From Streptomyces sp. CBMA156 (GTDB lineage Bacteria > Actinomycetota > Actinomycetes > Streptomycetales > Streptomycetaceae), in the NCBI RefSeq assembly GCF_014596515.1, contig NZ_MSJQ01000284.1, positions 1 through 38,538 on the forward strand: a stretch of 38,538 bases of DNA. The letters run 5' to 3'. The number at the start of each line of letters is the position of its first letter. Within the stretch, counting starts at the first letter, position 1. The translations under genes were made by a program, and so were the position numbers. The notes under the pieces were generated by a model. The model saw only the letters and a program-made list of their open reading frames with translations. It was not told the DNA's origin and did no database searches. Positions 23,434 to 31,280 of the stretch are shown here, piece after piece.

Positions 23434-24867
23434 ATGCGGCCGACCGCCCCGTCGCGTCGCCGGGCCACCGACGCGCTCCCGCGTCGGTGGCCCGGCCGTG
23501 TCCAGGCGGCGGTCCGCCCGAACCGCTCCGCCGTCGCCATCGCCGCTGCGCTCCTGCTGACCCTCGTGCCGCTCGCCGGCTGCGGCACCCGGCTGCCCGA
23601 CGAGGCCTTCACCGCCCGCCCCACTCCCGGCGCCACCGGGAGTGGGGGGAACCCCGCCTCCGACACCGGTGTCACCGCCACCGAGATCAGGATCGGCATC
23701 GTCACCTCGCTCACCAGCCCGGTCGGCAGCGAGGTGTTCAGCGGTCCGCGCTACGGAGCCCAGGCCTTCTTCCAGGCCCTCAACGACCGCGGCGGCCTGC
23801 ACGGGCGCACGGTACGGCTGGTGACCTGCGACGACGGCGGCAGCGGGGTGGGCAACCAGGACTGCGTGCACCGGCTGATCGACCAGGCGCACGTCTTCGC
23901 GTTCGTCAGCGGCAGCGTCCTCGACCACGCGGGTGCCGCGTACGTGAGCGGCAAGGCGGTGCCGGACGTCGGAGGCCAGCCGATCGGCACCGAGTACGAC
24001 CGCTGGCCGCACCTGTACGGGATCTACGGCAGCGCCGCCCCGCGCGACGGTCGGTCGGTCGGGTGGAACGGGACGCTCTACCAGAGCACCGAGGTGTTCC
24101 GCTTCTTCAAGCAGCGCGTGGGCGCGACCAGCGCCGCCGTGGTCGCGTACAACCAGGCCGACTCGGCCCGGTACGCCGGGCAGCTGAAGGCCGGACTGGA
24201 GGCCGAGGGGTACCGGGTGCTGCTCCAGACGGTGGACTTCGCCCTGCCGAACTTCCAGGCGGTGGCCGCGGCCGTGCACGCCGACGGCTCACAGCTGCTG
24301 TTCGACGCGATGGACTCCCGGGGTAACGCGGCACTGTGCCGGGCGCTGGACGAGGCCGGGGTGACGGTGGCGGCGAAGGTCACCACCGTGCAGAACTGGT
24401 CGGAGTCGGTGCGCACCGACTATGCCTCCTCGCCGAACTGCCGCAACGCGCTGTGGGCGACCTCGTCGAGCCTGAACTACGAGGACGAGCAGTACCCGGC
24501 GGTGCACGACTTCCGTACCGCGATGGCCCGTTACCAGCCGGACCGGGCGGCCCGGCTGTCCGCCTGGGAGCTGGAGGGCTGGGCGGGCGCGCAGTGGCTG
24601 ACCGACGCTCTGGTTTCCTGCGGCGCCGCACCGACCCGCTCCTGCGTCGAGGCGTTCATGAACCGCACCGAGCCGTACGACGCGCACGGGCTGATCCTGC
24701 CCGCCTCCTTCGTCCCGCAGCCGCCGCCCTCCGGTCTGACCCGGGCCTGCCTGAACGCCGCCCGCTGGCAGGACTCGGCCCACGGCGGGCAGGGCGGCTG
24801 GGTCACCCAGGTGCCGTCGATGACGACGAACTGCTTCGACGTGCCGCAACTGCCGTACCGGCCGTAG
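23434..24867 (+). CDS. substrate-binding lipoprotein, branched-chain amino acid/urea-type (periplasmic binding fold I)
   Basis: 477 residues from ATG 23434. Residues 1-30 are basic, followed by a hydrophobic run (AVAIAAALLLTLVPLAGC) whose lipobox LAGC places the lipidated cysteine at residue 50, so the protein is tethered outside the membrane. The mature part starts with EIRIGIVTSLTSPVGSEVFSG, typical of Leu/Ile/Val or amide-binding receptors of ABC systems, and continues with FFQALNDRGGLHGRTVRLVT, a standard block of that family. No permease or ATPase genes are adjacent, so it may be an orphan receptor or sensor. Four late cysteines (CGAAPTRSC, ACLNAA, NCFD) could form disulfides outside the cell. 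It converges with the PP2C gene. Confidence 0.85.
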   Translation: MRPTAPSRRRATDALPRRWPGRVQAAVRPNRSAVAIAAALLLTLVPLAGCGTRLPDEAFTARPTPGATGSGGNPASDTGVTATEIRIGIVTSLTSPVGSEVFSGPRYGAQAFFQALNDRGGLHGRTVRLVTCDDGGSGVGNQDCVHRLIDQAHVFAFVSGSVLDHAGAAYVSGKAVPDVGGQPIGTEYDRWPHLYGIYGSAAPRDGRSVGWNGTLYQSTEVFRFFKQRVGATSAAVVAYNQADSARYAGQLKAGLEAEGYRVLLQTVDFALPNFQAVAAAVHADGSQLLFDAMDSRGNAALCRALDEAGVTVAAKVTTVQNWSESVRTDYASSPNCRNALWATSSSLNYEDEQYPAVHDFRTAMARYQPDRAARLSAWELEGWAGAQWLTDALVSCGAAPTRSCVEAFMNRTEPYDAHGLILPASFVPQPPPSGLTRACLNAARWQDSAHGGQGGWVTQVPSMTTNCFDVPQLPYRP

Positions 24868-24892
24868 CGCGCTCGGAGGACAGATGACAGTC

Positions 24893-24975
24893 GACGGGTA
24901 ACAGATAACGGCCAACAGATAACGGATGACAGATGACAGATTTCAGAAGTTGAAATCTGTCATCTGTTACCCGTC
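24893..24975. terminator. AT-rich bidirectional hairpin with expanded left arm
   Basis: The right arm 24952-24975 (GAAATCTGTCATCTGT then TACCCGTC) pairs fully with a left arm that is split: GACGGGTAACAGAT (24893-24906) and AGATGACAGATTTC (24931-24944). The bases between are a direct repeat, AACAGATAACGG at 24900-24911 and 24914-24925. Without the extra 28 bases the arms would be a perfect 24-bp stem with a 7-base loop. It lies between the convergent lipoprotein and phosphatase genes and is far more AT-rich than the window. Confidence 0.75.
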
Positions 24976-24991
24976 GTCGGGGAGCCTCGAC

Positions 24992-25039
24992 CTGTCCGTC
25001 TGTCCGTCTGTCCGTCTGTCCGCCTGTCCGCCTGTCCGT
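24992..25039. repeat. octamer tandem repeat, six copies
   Basis: Six head-to-tail copies of CTGTCCGT or CTGTCCGC occupy 24992-25039. They lie between the AT-rich hairpin and the stop codon of the PP2C gene (25068), outside any gene I accept. Confidence 0.9.
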
Positions 25040-25067
25040 CGTCGGCCGCGGGGCCGTCCGCGGTCCC

Positions 25068-26330
25068 TCACCACAGCCGCTCGACCACGACCATGGCCGC
25101 GTCGTCGTCCAGCCGGCCGCCGACGTGGGCGAGCAGATCGCGGCGGAGGTGGTGGAGCAGGGCGGCGGGGCGTTCGGCGCGCCAGGCGGCGACGCGTTCG
25201 GTGAGCGGGTAGAAGCGCCGCTGGGCGTCGCGGGCCTCGATCACGCCGTCGGTGTAGATCAGCAGCCGGTCGCCGGGGTGGAACGGGACGGTCTCCACCT
25301 CGTACCGCACCGGCGCGAGCTCGCCGAGGCCCAGCGGCGGGGCGGGATGGCGGGCGGCCAGGGTGGTGATGCCGCCGTCGCTCAGCAGCAGTGGCGGCGG
25401 ATGGCCGCAGTCGATCAGGCGGACAGGGGAGCCGTCGTCGGGGATGTCGAGCAGCACCGCGGTGATGAAGGACTCCCCGGACTCGCTGCTCTCCTCGGGC
25501 GGTTCCTCGGGCGCCGGACGGGCCAGTGCGGACAGCGTCGGCCGGGGCTGCCGGTCCCGTCCATCCCGTGCGGCCCGTGAGTCCTGCCGGTCCCACCGGT
25601 CCCGCCGGGACTGTTCGGCGAGCTGGGCGAGGTCCCAGCTGACGCTGCCGTCCAGGTAGGCGGCCAGGTCGGGCAGCTCGGCGTGCAGGTGCGCGGCGGC
25701 GCGGAAGGCGCCGAGCAGCAGGGCCGCGTCGCCGAGCGAGGACAGGCCCTTGCCGCGCACGTCGCCGACCAGCAGCCGGGTGCCGGTGGCGGTCCGGGCG
25801 GCCGCGTACAGGTCGCCGCCGACCTGGGCCTCGGCCTCGGCGGCCAGGTAGACGGAGGCCAGGTGCAGCGGCCCGATCCGCTCCGGCAGCGGGCGCAGCA
25901 GCACCCGCTGGGCGGCCTCGGACACCGAGCGCACCCGGGCCAGCTCCCGTTCGTGCCGCTCGCGCAGCACCCGCAGTCCGACGATCAGGACCGAGACGAT
26001 CAGCTGCGCGCTCAGCTGGGTCTCGATGTTGGCGCTGGTCAGACTGTCGCGGACGGCGCCGATGAAGGTCAGCGCGGCGAACGCGAGCGCGGCGACCCAG
26101 GCGGTGGCCCGGGGGCCGGCGAAGGAGGCGGTGAGGGCGGGGGCGACGATCAGCAGCGGTCCGAGGTGGATCTCCGGCGGGGAGAGGATGTCGACCACGG
26201 TGATCAGCACGATCAGCGCGAGGGTGAGCGCCGTCAGCACCCGGCGGTCGGGCCGCCAGGCGCGGCGGCGGTCGGGTGGGTGCGGCGCGGGGGGTGGGTG
26301 CGGCGCATCGGGACGCTGCCGGAGGGGCAC
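25068..26330 (-). CDS. SpoIIE-type PP2C serine phosphatase, membrane-bound
   Basis: 420 residues from GTG 26330 (AGAGGAGGA directly upstream); in-frame GTGs at 26345 and 26381 are alternatives. After a Pro/Arg-rich start there are about three to four membrane segments (ALTLALIVLITVVDIL, LLIVAPALTASFAG, AWVAALAFAALTFIGAV, LIVSVLIVGLRVL). The PP2C/SpoIIE domain starts with ERIGPLHLASVYLAAEAEAQ, VGGDLYAA (metal Asp) and LLVGDVRGKGLSS, then FITAVLLDI, RLIDCGHPPPLLL, DRLLIYTDGVIEARD and DDDAAMVVV. Such proteins dephosphorylate anti-sigma-factor antagonists in stress or development pathways. A low-complexity insert of about 50 residues (RDRWDRQDSRAARDGRD and on) splits the domain before FITAV. No HATPase kinase gene is beside it. 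Confidence 0.9.
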   Translation of the reverse strand: MPLRQRPDAPHPPPAPHPPDRRRAWRPDRRVLTALTLALIVLITVVDILSPPEIHLGPLLIVAPALTASFAGPRATAWVAALAFAALTFIGAVRDSLTSANIETQLSAQLIVSVLIVGLRVLRERHERELARVRSVSEAAQRVLLRPLPERIGPLHLASVYLAAEAEAQVGGDLYAAARTATGTRLLVGDVRGKGLSSLGDAALLLGAFRAAAHLHAELPDLAAYLDGSVSWDLAQLAEQSRRDRWDRQDSRAARDGRDRQPRPTLSALARPAPEEPPEESSESGESFITAVLLDIPDDGSPVRLIDCGHPPPLLLSDGGITTLAARHPAPPLGLGELAPVRYEVETVPFHPGDRLLIYTDGVIEARDAQRRFYPLTERVAAWRAERPAALLHHLRRDLLAHVGGRLDDDAAMVVVERLW

Positions 26331-26424
26331 TCCTCCTCTGTACACCGTGGAGGTGTCGGGGCGCACCCGGAGGCGCCGCACCGGCCGTTCTCCGGCCGGT
26401 TGCCGGGGCCCTCTTCGGCCTTCC

Positions 26425-26847
26425 TCAGCCCTCGTCGCCGTAGCGGGCCAGGTAGGCGGCGAAGCGGGCGACGTCGTCGTCGGACCACTCGGTGAAGCGC
26501 GCGGTGAAGGAGAGGCGGCGCTGCTCGTTGGCGTCCCGCAGCAGGGTGAGCCCGGCCTCGGTGGCGCGCAGGATCTGGCCGCGCTGGTCGTCCGGGTCGG
26601 TCTCGCGGGCCAGCAGGCCGAGCTTCTCCAGCGCGGTGACCTGACGGCTGACGGTGGACTTGTCGAGCATGAAGTGCGCGGCCACGTCGGCGGCCCGGCA
26701 GCCGCCGCGCTCGGTGATCAGGTCGAGGATGCTGTAGGTGACCAGGGAGAGGTCGGGGTGCAGCTGGGAGGCCTTGTGCCGGGCGCGGCGGGCGAAGGCG
26801 GTCAGCTCGCGCTGGATGGTCTCGATGGACGACTGGCGGCCGGGCAC
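26425..26847 (-). CDS. MarR family transcriptional regulator
   Basis: 140 residues from GTG 26847, with GAGGAGGT nine bases upstream. The winged helix spans about 35-100: LVTYSILDLITERGGCRAADVA, then FMLDKSTVSRQVTALEKLGL (recognition helix) and a wing ARETDPDDQRGQILRAT. It lies 30 bases after the M48 protease gene on the same strand. The -10 box TATAGT and an operator-like dyad sit across the stop codon of that gene, so it has its own promoter and probably represses itself. Ligand and other targets are unknown. About 95 bases separate it from the PP2C gene. Confidence 0.9.
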   Translation of the reverse strand: MPGRQSSIETIQRELTAFARRARHKASQLHPDLSLVTYSILDLITERGGCRAADVAAHFMLDKSTVSRQVTALEKLGLLARETDPDDQRGQILRATEAGLTLLRDANEQRRLSFTARFTEWSDDDVARFAAYLARYGDEG

Positions 26848-26871
26848 GGCGTTCCTACCTCCTCGATATTT

Positions 26872-26886
26872 GTTGCACTATACAAC
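26872..26886 (-). promoter_or_regulatory. MarR operator-like dyad with -10 box, overlapping the M48 stop codon
   Basis: GTTG (26872-26875) and CAAC (26883-26886) flank seven bases; read on the minus strand the element is GTTGTATAGTGCAAC and holds TATAGT as a -10 hexamer. The TAG inside it (26880-26878) is the stop codon of the protease gene. Similar GTTGTATAGTGCAAC-like sites are what I would expect for a MarR dimer. Confidence 0.55.
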
Positions 26887-28158
26887 GGATTCGCCCGGGG
26901 TCGCGCGTCGCTCCGGCGCTCGCCGCTCCGGTGTGGCCTGCCAGACGCGGGCAGCGGCGATCCGACTGGTCGCACTCGGGTGAGTGGCGAACAGTAGCTC
27001 AAGCACCCTCGGCGGGTCGACATCGGAGACGTTCGCCACCGCCAGTCTGCGCTGCATCGCCACGAACTGCTCGGCGTCATCGGTCAGTTCGAGCGCGTGC
27101 CGGTCCGCCCTGGCCTCGATCCGGCGGCTCACCGCGCACTGTAGCGGCCCCGACAGCACGCCCAGCAGCGCCGCGAGCGCCGCCAGCAGCGGCAGCGCCC
27201 TGGGGTCCGCGGCGTCCGTCGTCCCGGCGGCGTCCAGCAGCGGGCGCCAGGCCGACAGCAGTCCGAGGGCGGCCACCGCGACGGCCGCGCCGAGCGCGCC
27301 GAGCGCGGTGCCGACCGGCACGTCCCGGTGCTTCACGTGGCCCAGCTCGTGCGCGACCACCAGCTCCACCTCGCGCGGCGTGGCGGTGGTGAGCAGCGTG
27401 TCGTACGCGACGATCCTGCGGGTCGCCCCGAACCCGGAGACGTACGCGTTGAGCGCGGTGGTGCGGCGGGAGGCGTCCGCCACCAGGACGTCCCGGACCC
27501 GGACGCCGTCCCGCTCGGCCAGTGCCAGCAGGGCGGTGCGCAGGTCGCCCGGGGGCATCGGGGAGAAGCGGTTGAACACCGGCTCGATCAGCAGCGGGTG
27601 GAGGAAGGAGAGCGCGGCCGTCAGCAGCGCGGCCGCGCCCGCCGCCGGCAGCCACCAGCGCTGCGGGGACCAGGCGGTCAGCGCGAACAGCCCGAGCGCG
27701 AGCGGGAGGACGAGGACGAGGGTGAGGGCGAGACCGCGTACGGCGTCCAGCGCCCAGCCGGCCCAGCCCTGGGTCACCAGCCCGTACCTGGCCCGGACGG
27801 TCCGCGCCCCGGCTCCGAACGGCAGTTGCAGCGCCTGGCCGAGCAGCACCAGGGCCGCCGCGCCGGCCAGTACCTCGGCCGTCCTGGAACCGCCGAGCCG
27901 GCCGCCGACGGCCGTCACCAGGGCGGCGCCGGCCGGGGTGAGGCCGAGCAGCAGGGTCAGCGCCAGGCCCGCCAGCCGCCCGCCCAGCGCCCACGGCAGC
28001 TGGGCCCGGCGGAGCGCCCGGCCCCGGGCACGCTCGGCGGCGGTGAAGTCAGGGTCCGCGGTGGGGTCCGGGACGAGGCCCGGGGCGGAGTCGGACGACG
28101 GAGCGGGGGAGTGGCTTCCGTCGGGGGCCGGGGTTTCGGGGGCCGGGCTGGTGTCCAT
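26878..28158 (-). CDS. M48 family zinc metallopeptidase (Ste24/HtpX type), membrane protein
   Basis: 426 residues. The first 50 are a Pro/Ser/Ala/Asp-rich cytoplasmic arm. Several membrane segments follow (LAGLALTLLLGLTPAGAALV, VLAGAAALVLLGQAL, LALTLVLVLPLALGLFALTA, LPAAGAAALLTAALSFLHPL). The zinc site is HELGH at 270-274 in VVAHELGHVKHRD, with the third ligand in RRIEARADRHALEL. LLIEPVFNRFSPMPPGDLR and NAYVSGFGATRRIVAYDTLL are conserved in CAAX-protease/Ste24 relatives. It would degrade or process membrane proteins. Start ATG 28158; the message may run into the MarR gene. Confidence 0.92.
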   Translation of the reverse strand: MDTSPAPETPAPDGSHSPAPSSDSAPGLVPDPTADPDFTAAERARGRALRRAQLPWALGGRLAGLALTLLLGLTPAGAALVTAVGGRLGGSRTAEVLAGAAALVLLGQALQLPFGAGARTVRARYGLVTQGWAGWALDAVRGLALTLVLVLPLALGLFALTAWSPQRWWLPAAGAAALLTAALSFLHPLLIEPVFNRFSPMPPGDLRTALLALAERDGVRVRDVLVADASRRTTALNAYVSGFGATRRIVAYDTLLTTATPREVELVVAHELGHVKHRDVPVGTALGALGAAVAVAALGLLSAWRPLLDAAGTTDAADPRALPLLAALAALLGVLSGPLQCAVSRRIEARADRHALELTDDAEQFVAMQRRLAVANVSDVDPPRVLELLFATHPSATSRIAAARVWQATPERRAPERRATPGESVV

Positions 28159-28258
28159 GGCGGGGTGCGGGCTCTTCCGGTCGGGGCGCGGGAGGGGCGG
28201 TGCGGCGATTCAGCATGGCGCACCCGCCCGGTCGGTGCGCACACCGCGGGCCCGGCGC

Positions 28259-29089
28259 TCACTCCCCGGTGGGCCCGGTGGCGCCGTGGACACCGGCGCG
28301 CAGCAACTGGTGGCCGAGGTCCACCAGGGCACGGCCGACGGCGAACTCGTCGCCGACCTCCGGGACCGGGGCGTCCCCCGGGTTGCGGCGGGAGCGGGCG
28401 TCGCTGTGCAGGACGTTCCCGTCGGCGTCCAGCACGGCGTGCACCCGGGTGGTGTCGGCGTCCTCGACCACGTGCAGGCTGAGTTGCCAGTCCTTGGTGC
28501 GCACGGCACCGGGGGCCGGCTGTCCGGAGCCCGTGGCGGCACCGGCACCGGCACCGGTGATGGTGGTGACGGACCGGGGCGGGCCGGTGGCCGTCCCGCC
28601 GGAGCGGATGATCACCACCGGGCAGGCCCCGTGCACCGCGCAGCGGGTGGACACCGAGCCGAGCAGCGTCCGGGCGAAGGTCCCCCGGCCGCGGCTGCCC
28701 AGCACCAGCAGGTCGGCGGCCTCGGCCGCGTCCAGCAGCACCTCGGCGGCATGGCCGAGCACCAGGCTCTCCCGGACCTCCACCGGGCGGTCCGGGCCGA
28801 GGATCTCGTTGATCTCCGCGCTCAGCGTGCGACGGGCGGTGCGCTCGAAGCCGTCGTCCACCATCGGCGCGAACCACCCGTACAGGGAGGGGTACTCCCA
28901 GGCCGCCACCGCGTGCACCGTCGCACCGGTCAGCACGGCCTGGCCGACCGCCCAGCGCAGGGCCGCCTTCGACGGCTCGGAACCGTCGATCCCGACCACG
29001 ATCCGGCGCTCCCGGGCGGGGGAGGCCCGGCTGCCGCTCACGGCGGGGGACGGGGCGCCGCCCACGGCGGGGGATCGGTTGCTGCCCAT
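28259..29089 (-). CDS. universal stress protein fused to a DUF1876 domain
   Basis: 276 residues from ATG 29089, which has GGAGGTG seven bases upstream; the frame extends to 29140 without a better start. Residues about 28-165 form a UspA domain: ERRIVVGIDGSEPSKAALRW, and the ATP-binding GSRGRGTFARTLLGSVS (G-2x-G-9x-G-S). After a Gly/Ala/Thr linker (about 166-190), residues 193-270 match DUF1876 (dsRBFC): WQLSLHVVEDADTTRVHAVL, then SRRNPGDAPVPEVGDEFAVG and RALVDLGHQLL. I know both as separate small proteins in Streptomyces; one chain carrying both is unusual. Probably a cytoplasmic stress or dormancy protein; molecular role unknown. Confidence 0.85.
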   Translation of the reverse strand: MGSNRSPAVGGAPSPAVSGSRASPARERRIVVGIDGSEPSKAALRWAVGQAVLTGATVHAVAAWEYPSLYGWFAPMVDDGFERTARRTLSAEINEILGPDRPVEVRESLVLGHAAEVLLDAAEAADLLVLGSRGRGTFARTLLGSVSTRCAVHGACPVVIIRSGGTATGPPRSVTTITGAGAGAATGSGQPAPGAVRTKDWQLSLHVVEDADTTRVHAVLDADGNVLHSDARSRRNPGDAPVPEVGDEFAVGRALVDLGHQLLRAGVHGATGPTGE

Positions 29090-29400
29090 CACGTCACACC
29101 TCCGGGCCCTCGGTACGAAGCCTGCCCCCTCTACACCCACGCTGCGCGCCCCGCCCGCCTCCGCGCCAGGGACGGGATGGCCCGGTCGGGCGGGACGATT
29201 GGGACGGGCGGGCCAGGGCAGCGGCCCCGGGCAGGGTAGGCGGGCCGGGACAGCCGTCCGGGCCGGGTTCGCGCGGCGTCACGGGGCCGCGTCCGCCAGC
29301 GCCCTTTTGTGGCCGGAATGTTGTGGGATCGGGTCCAGGCGGTGGTGATTCGGTGGCGTAGGCTGACCGCTCTTGGATCATCCTCGGGGGGACTTCACTC
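29090..29400. other. intergenic region between divergent USP and CapA-like genes
   Basis: 311 bases without a gene I can support. The left part is GC-rich with GGGACGGGCGGG-type runs. From about 29305 to 29365 it is less GC-rich and holds TAGGCT (29356-29361), a possible -10 for the CapA-like gene; no convincing -35 box lies 17-18 bases before it. A GGGGGG purine run about nine bases before ATG 29401 is the ribosome binding site. Confidence 0.4.
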
Positions 29401-30630
29401 ATGCGCCGTGCCGCGGCCGCCGTCGCGCTGTTCGTCGGACTGACCGCCGTCGCCGCCTGCGGGCCGGACGACCCCGACCCGGCCCCGGCCTCCGCCGCAC
29501 CCGCCCCGCCGACCGCGTCCTCGGCGACGGACGGCTCGCCCTCCGGCACCGCCCCGGGCAAGAGCGCCCCGCCCCGGCCCGACGGCACCATCACCGTCGC
29601 CTTCGCCGGGGACGTCCACTTCGAGGGCCGCACCGAGGCCCGGCTGGCCGTCCAGCCGGGCGAGCCGGCGCTCGGCCCGATATCCCGCACCCTGGCCGAC
29701 GCCGACCTGTCCGTCCTCAACCTGGAGACCGCGATCACCGGGCGCGGTGCCCCCGAGCCGAAGACGTACACCTTCCGCACCTCGCCCAAGGCACTCCCTG
29801 CGCTCAAGGAGTCAGGCGTCGACGTCGTCTCGATGGCCAACAACCACGCCGTGGACTTCGGCGCCGACGGCCTCACCGACACCCTCGCCGCCAAGGACTC
29901 CTCGCCGATCCCGGTGGTCGGCGTCGGGCGCAACGCCAAGGAGGCGTACGCCCCGTACGTCACCACCGTGCGCGGGGTGAAGGTCGCGGTGGTCGCCGCG
30001 AGCCAGGTCGAGGACCTCACCAACCAGAAGTGGCGGGCGGGCGCCAACAAGCCGGGCATCGCCTCGGCGCTGGACGTCCCGGCGCTGGTCAAGGCGGTGG
30101 AGACGGCCAAGCAGCAGGCCCCGGTGGTGCTCGTCTACCTGCACTGGGGCGACGAGGGCAAGGCCTGTCCGACCGGTCCGCAGACCACCATCGCCAAGAA
30201 GCTCGCCACCGCCGGCGCCACCGCCGTGGTCGGCACCCACGCGCACACCATGGTGGGCTCGGGCATGCTCGGCAACACCTACGTCGGGTACGGATTCGGC
30301 AACTTCCTCTGGTACGGCACCTCCAACTACGCCAACTCCAACGAGACCGGCGTCACCACCCTCACCCTCACCGCCGACGGCAAGGTGACCGGCGAGGTGT
30401 TCACCCCGGCCACCATCGACGACAAGGGCATCCCGGAGCCGGTCACCGGCGCCACCGCCGAGGCCGCCCTCAAGCGCCGTGACGGCCTGCGCGGCTGCAC
30501 CGGGCTCGCCCCGGCGCCGGGGGCTCCCGGCACCGCCCAGACGACCCCCGCCGCTCCCCCGTCCACGGCCCCCACGAAGGCCCCCTCGGGCCCGGCGAAG
30601 GCTGCGACCACCCCCGCCGCACCGCGCTAG
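29401..30630 (+). CDS. CapA family lipoprotein (metallophosphatase-like)
   Basis: 409 residues. Signal peptide MRRAAAAVALFVGLTAVAAC with a lipobox ending in Cys20, then a Pro/Ala/Ser-rich linker (about 21-60). The CapA/PGA-synthesis domain has FAGDVHFEGR, LSVLNLETAITG, VSMANNHAVDFG, LHWGDEGKACP and VVGTHAHTMVGS, the metal-binding set of the family, and ends near residue 350; a second Pro/Ala/Thr-rich tail closes the protein. CapA proteins act outside the membrane in poly-gamma-glutamate or wall-related metabolism, but the reaction here is unknown and no capB/capC genes are near. A 12-bp palindrome CGCTAGCTAGCG overlaps the stop. Confidence 0.9.
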   Translation: MRRAAAAVALFVGLTAVAACGPDDPDPAPASAAPAPPTASSATDGSPSGTAPGKSAPPRPDGTITVAFAGDVHFEGRTEARLAVQPGEPALGPISRTLADADLSVLNLETAITGRGAPEPKTYTFRTSPKALPALKESGVDVVSMANNHAVDFGADGLTDTLAAKDSSPIPVVGVGRNAKEAYAPYVTTVRGVKVAVVAASQVEDLTNQKWRAGANKPGIASALDVPALVKAVETAKQQAPVVLVYLHWGDEGKACPTGPQTTIAKKLATAGATAVVGTHAHTMVGSGMLGNTYVGYGFGNFLWYGTSNYANSNETGVTTLTLTADGKVTGEVFTPATIDDKGIPEPVTGATAEAALKRRDGLRGCTGLAPAPGAPGTAQTTPAAPPSTAPTKAPSGPAKAATTPAAPR

Positions 30631-31236
30631 CTAGCGTGCCCGCCGTGGGCGGACACCGGGAACTGACGGCCGACCGGATCCGCCCCCGGCGAGGTCGACG
30701 CCGCCGCCCCGCAGCCGCCCACCGGGAGCCTGCGGTCACCACCCTCGACGCGCCCGCCTCTGTGCCGAGTTCGAGGAACCGCCCGGCCGTCGGAACACTG
30801 TGCCGGAACACCGTGGGGGAGCGCCACGGCCACGCCCCCCGGGCCGTCCGCGAGCACAACTCCCCAGCCGTGCCGGGCTCCTGTGGCGTCAAGCCGATGG
30901 AGCCGGCAGGCCTGCCGGTCGACGGCTGCGCGCTGATCCTCGCGAGCCGCCTGCCGTAGGAGCCCGCGGCGCCGCAGCGGAAGAACGCCGAAGAGGACGC
31001 CGAAGAGGACGCCGAAGAGGGCGCCGAAGAGGGCGCCGAGGCCGTCCGCCCCACTCGGGGCGGGCGGCCTCGCCGTGTCCGGTCTCCTGGACGGCGCCGT
31101 GCGCGGGTCCGCGCCCCGGCCCGGCACCGACCGGGCGCCGGAATCCGGGTTCGGAATCCGGTGCGGGGCGTCCGGTGCGGGGCCTCCGGAGTGAGTTGAC
31201 GTTCGCACAGACTCTCGGCGCGGGCGAACAGCTGTG
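30631..31236. other. poorly explained region between CapA-like gene and siderophore locus
   Basis: About 600 bases. On the plus strand, GTG 30636 to TAG 30959 is open for 107 codons with high third-position G/C in its middle (VTTLDAPASVPSSRNRPAVG, then TLCRNTVGERHGHAPRAVRE), so a small gene or gene fragment is possible, but I recognise no family. Immediately after its stop, the same frame continues into a repeat coding AEEDA units. On the minus strand an open frame to 31208 codes the repeat GALFG/GVLFG. None has a good ribosome binding site. A decayed gene is my best guess. Confidence 0.3.
30990..31037. repeat. 12-nt tandem repeat, four copies
   Basis: Four units: GAAGAGGACGCC twice (30990-31013) and GAAGAGGGCGCC twice (31014-31037), preceded by a partial unit GAAGAACGCC (30980-30989). 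Multiples of three, so coding in any frame. Confidence 0.9.
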
Positions 31237-31255
31237 TTAGGTTAGCCTAGCCTAA
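31237..31255 (+). promoter_or_regulatory. iron box (DmdR/IdeR site) before dhbA
   Basis: TTAGGTTAGCCTAGCCTAA differs at one position from the 19-base DtxR/IdeR consensus TTAGGTTAGGCTAACCTAA (allowing the central C/G). It lies 25 bases before the GTG of dhbA; TAGGTT within it could be the -10 box, so iron-loaded regulator would block transcription. Confidence 0.9.
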
Positions 31256-31280
31256 TCTTGCTGGTCGGAGGGGATGTCCT

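Noticed and set aside
24893..24975. Insertion sequence end or transposon remnant
   Set aside because: The inverted repeat forms one hairpin with a 7-base loop between convergent genes; there is no transposase and no target duplication.
24893..25039. CRISPR array
   Set aside because: The repeats are a 12-base direct pair, a hairpin and an 8-base tandem run; there are no equal-length spacers and no cas genes.
30627..31208. Minus-strand gene coding a GVLFG-repeat hydrophobic peptide
   Set aside because: The hydrophobic stretch is just the reverse reading of the 12-nt repeat, and there is no ribosome site or conserved domain.
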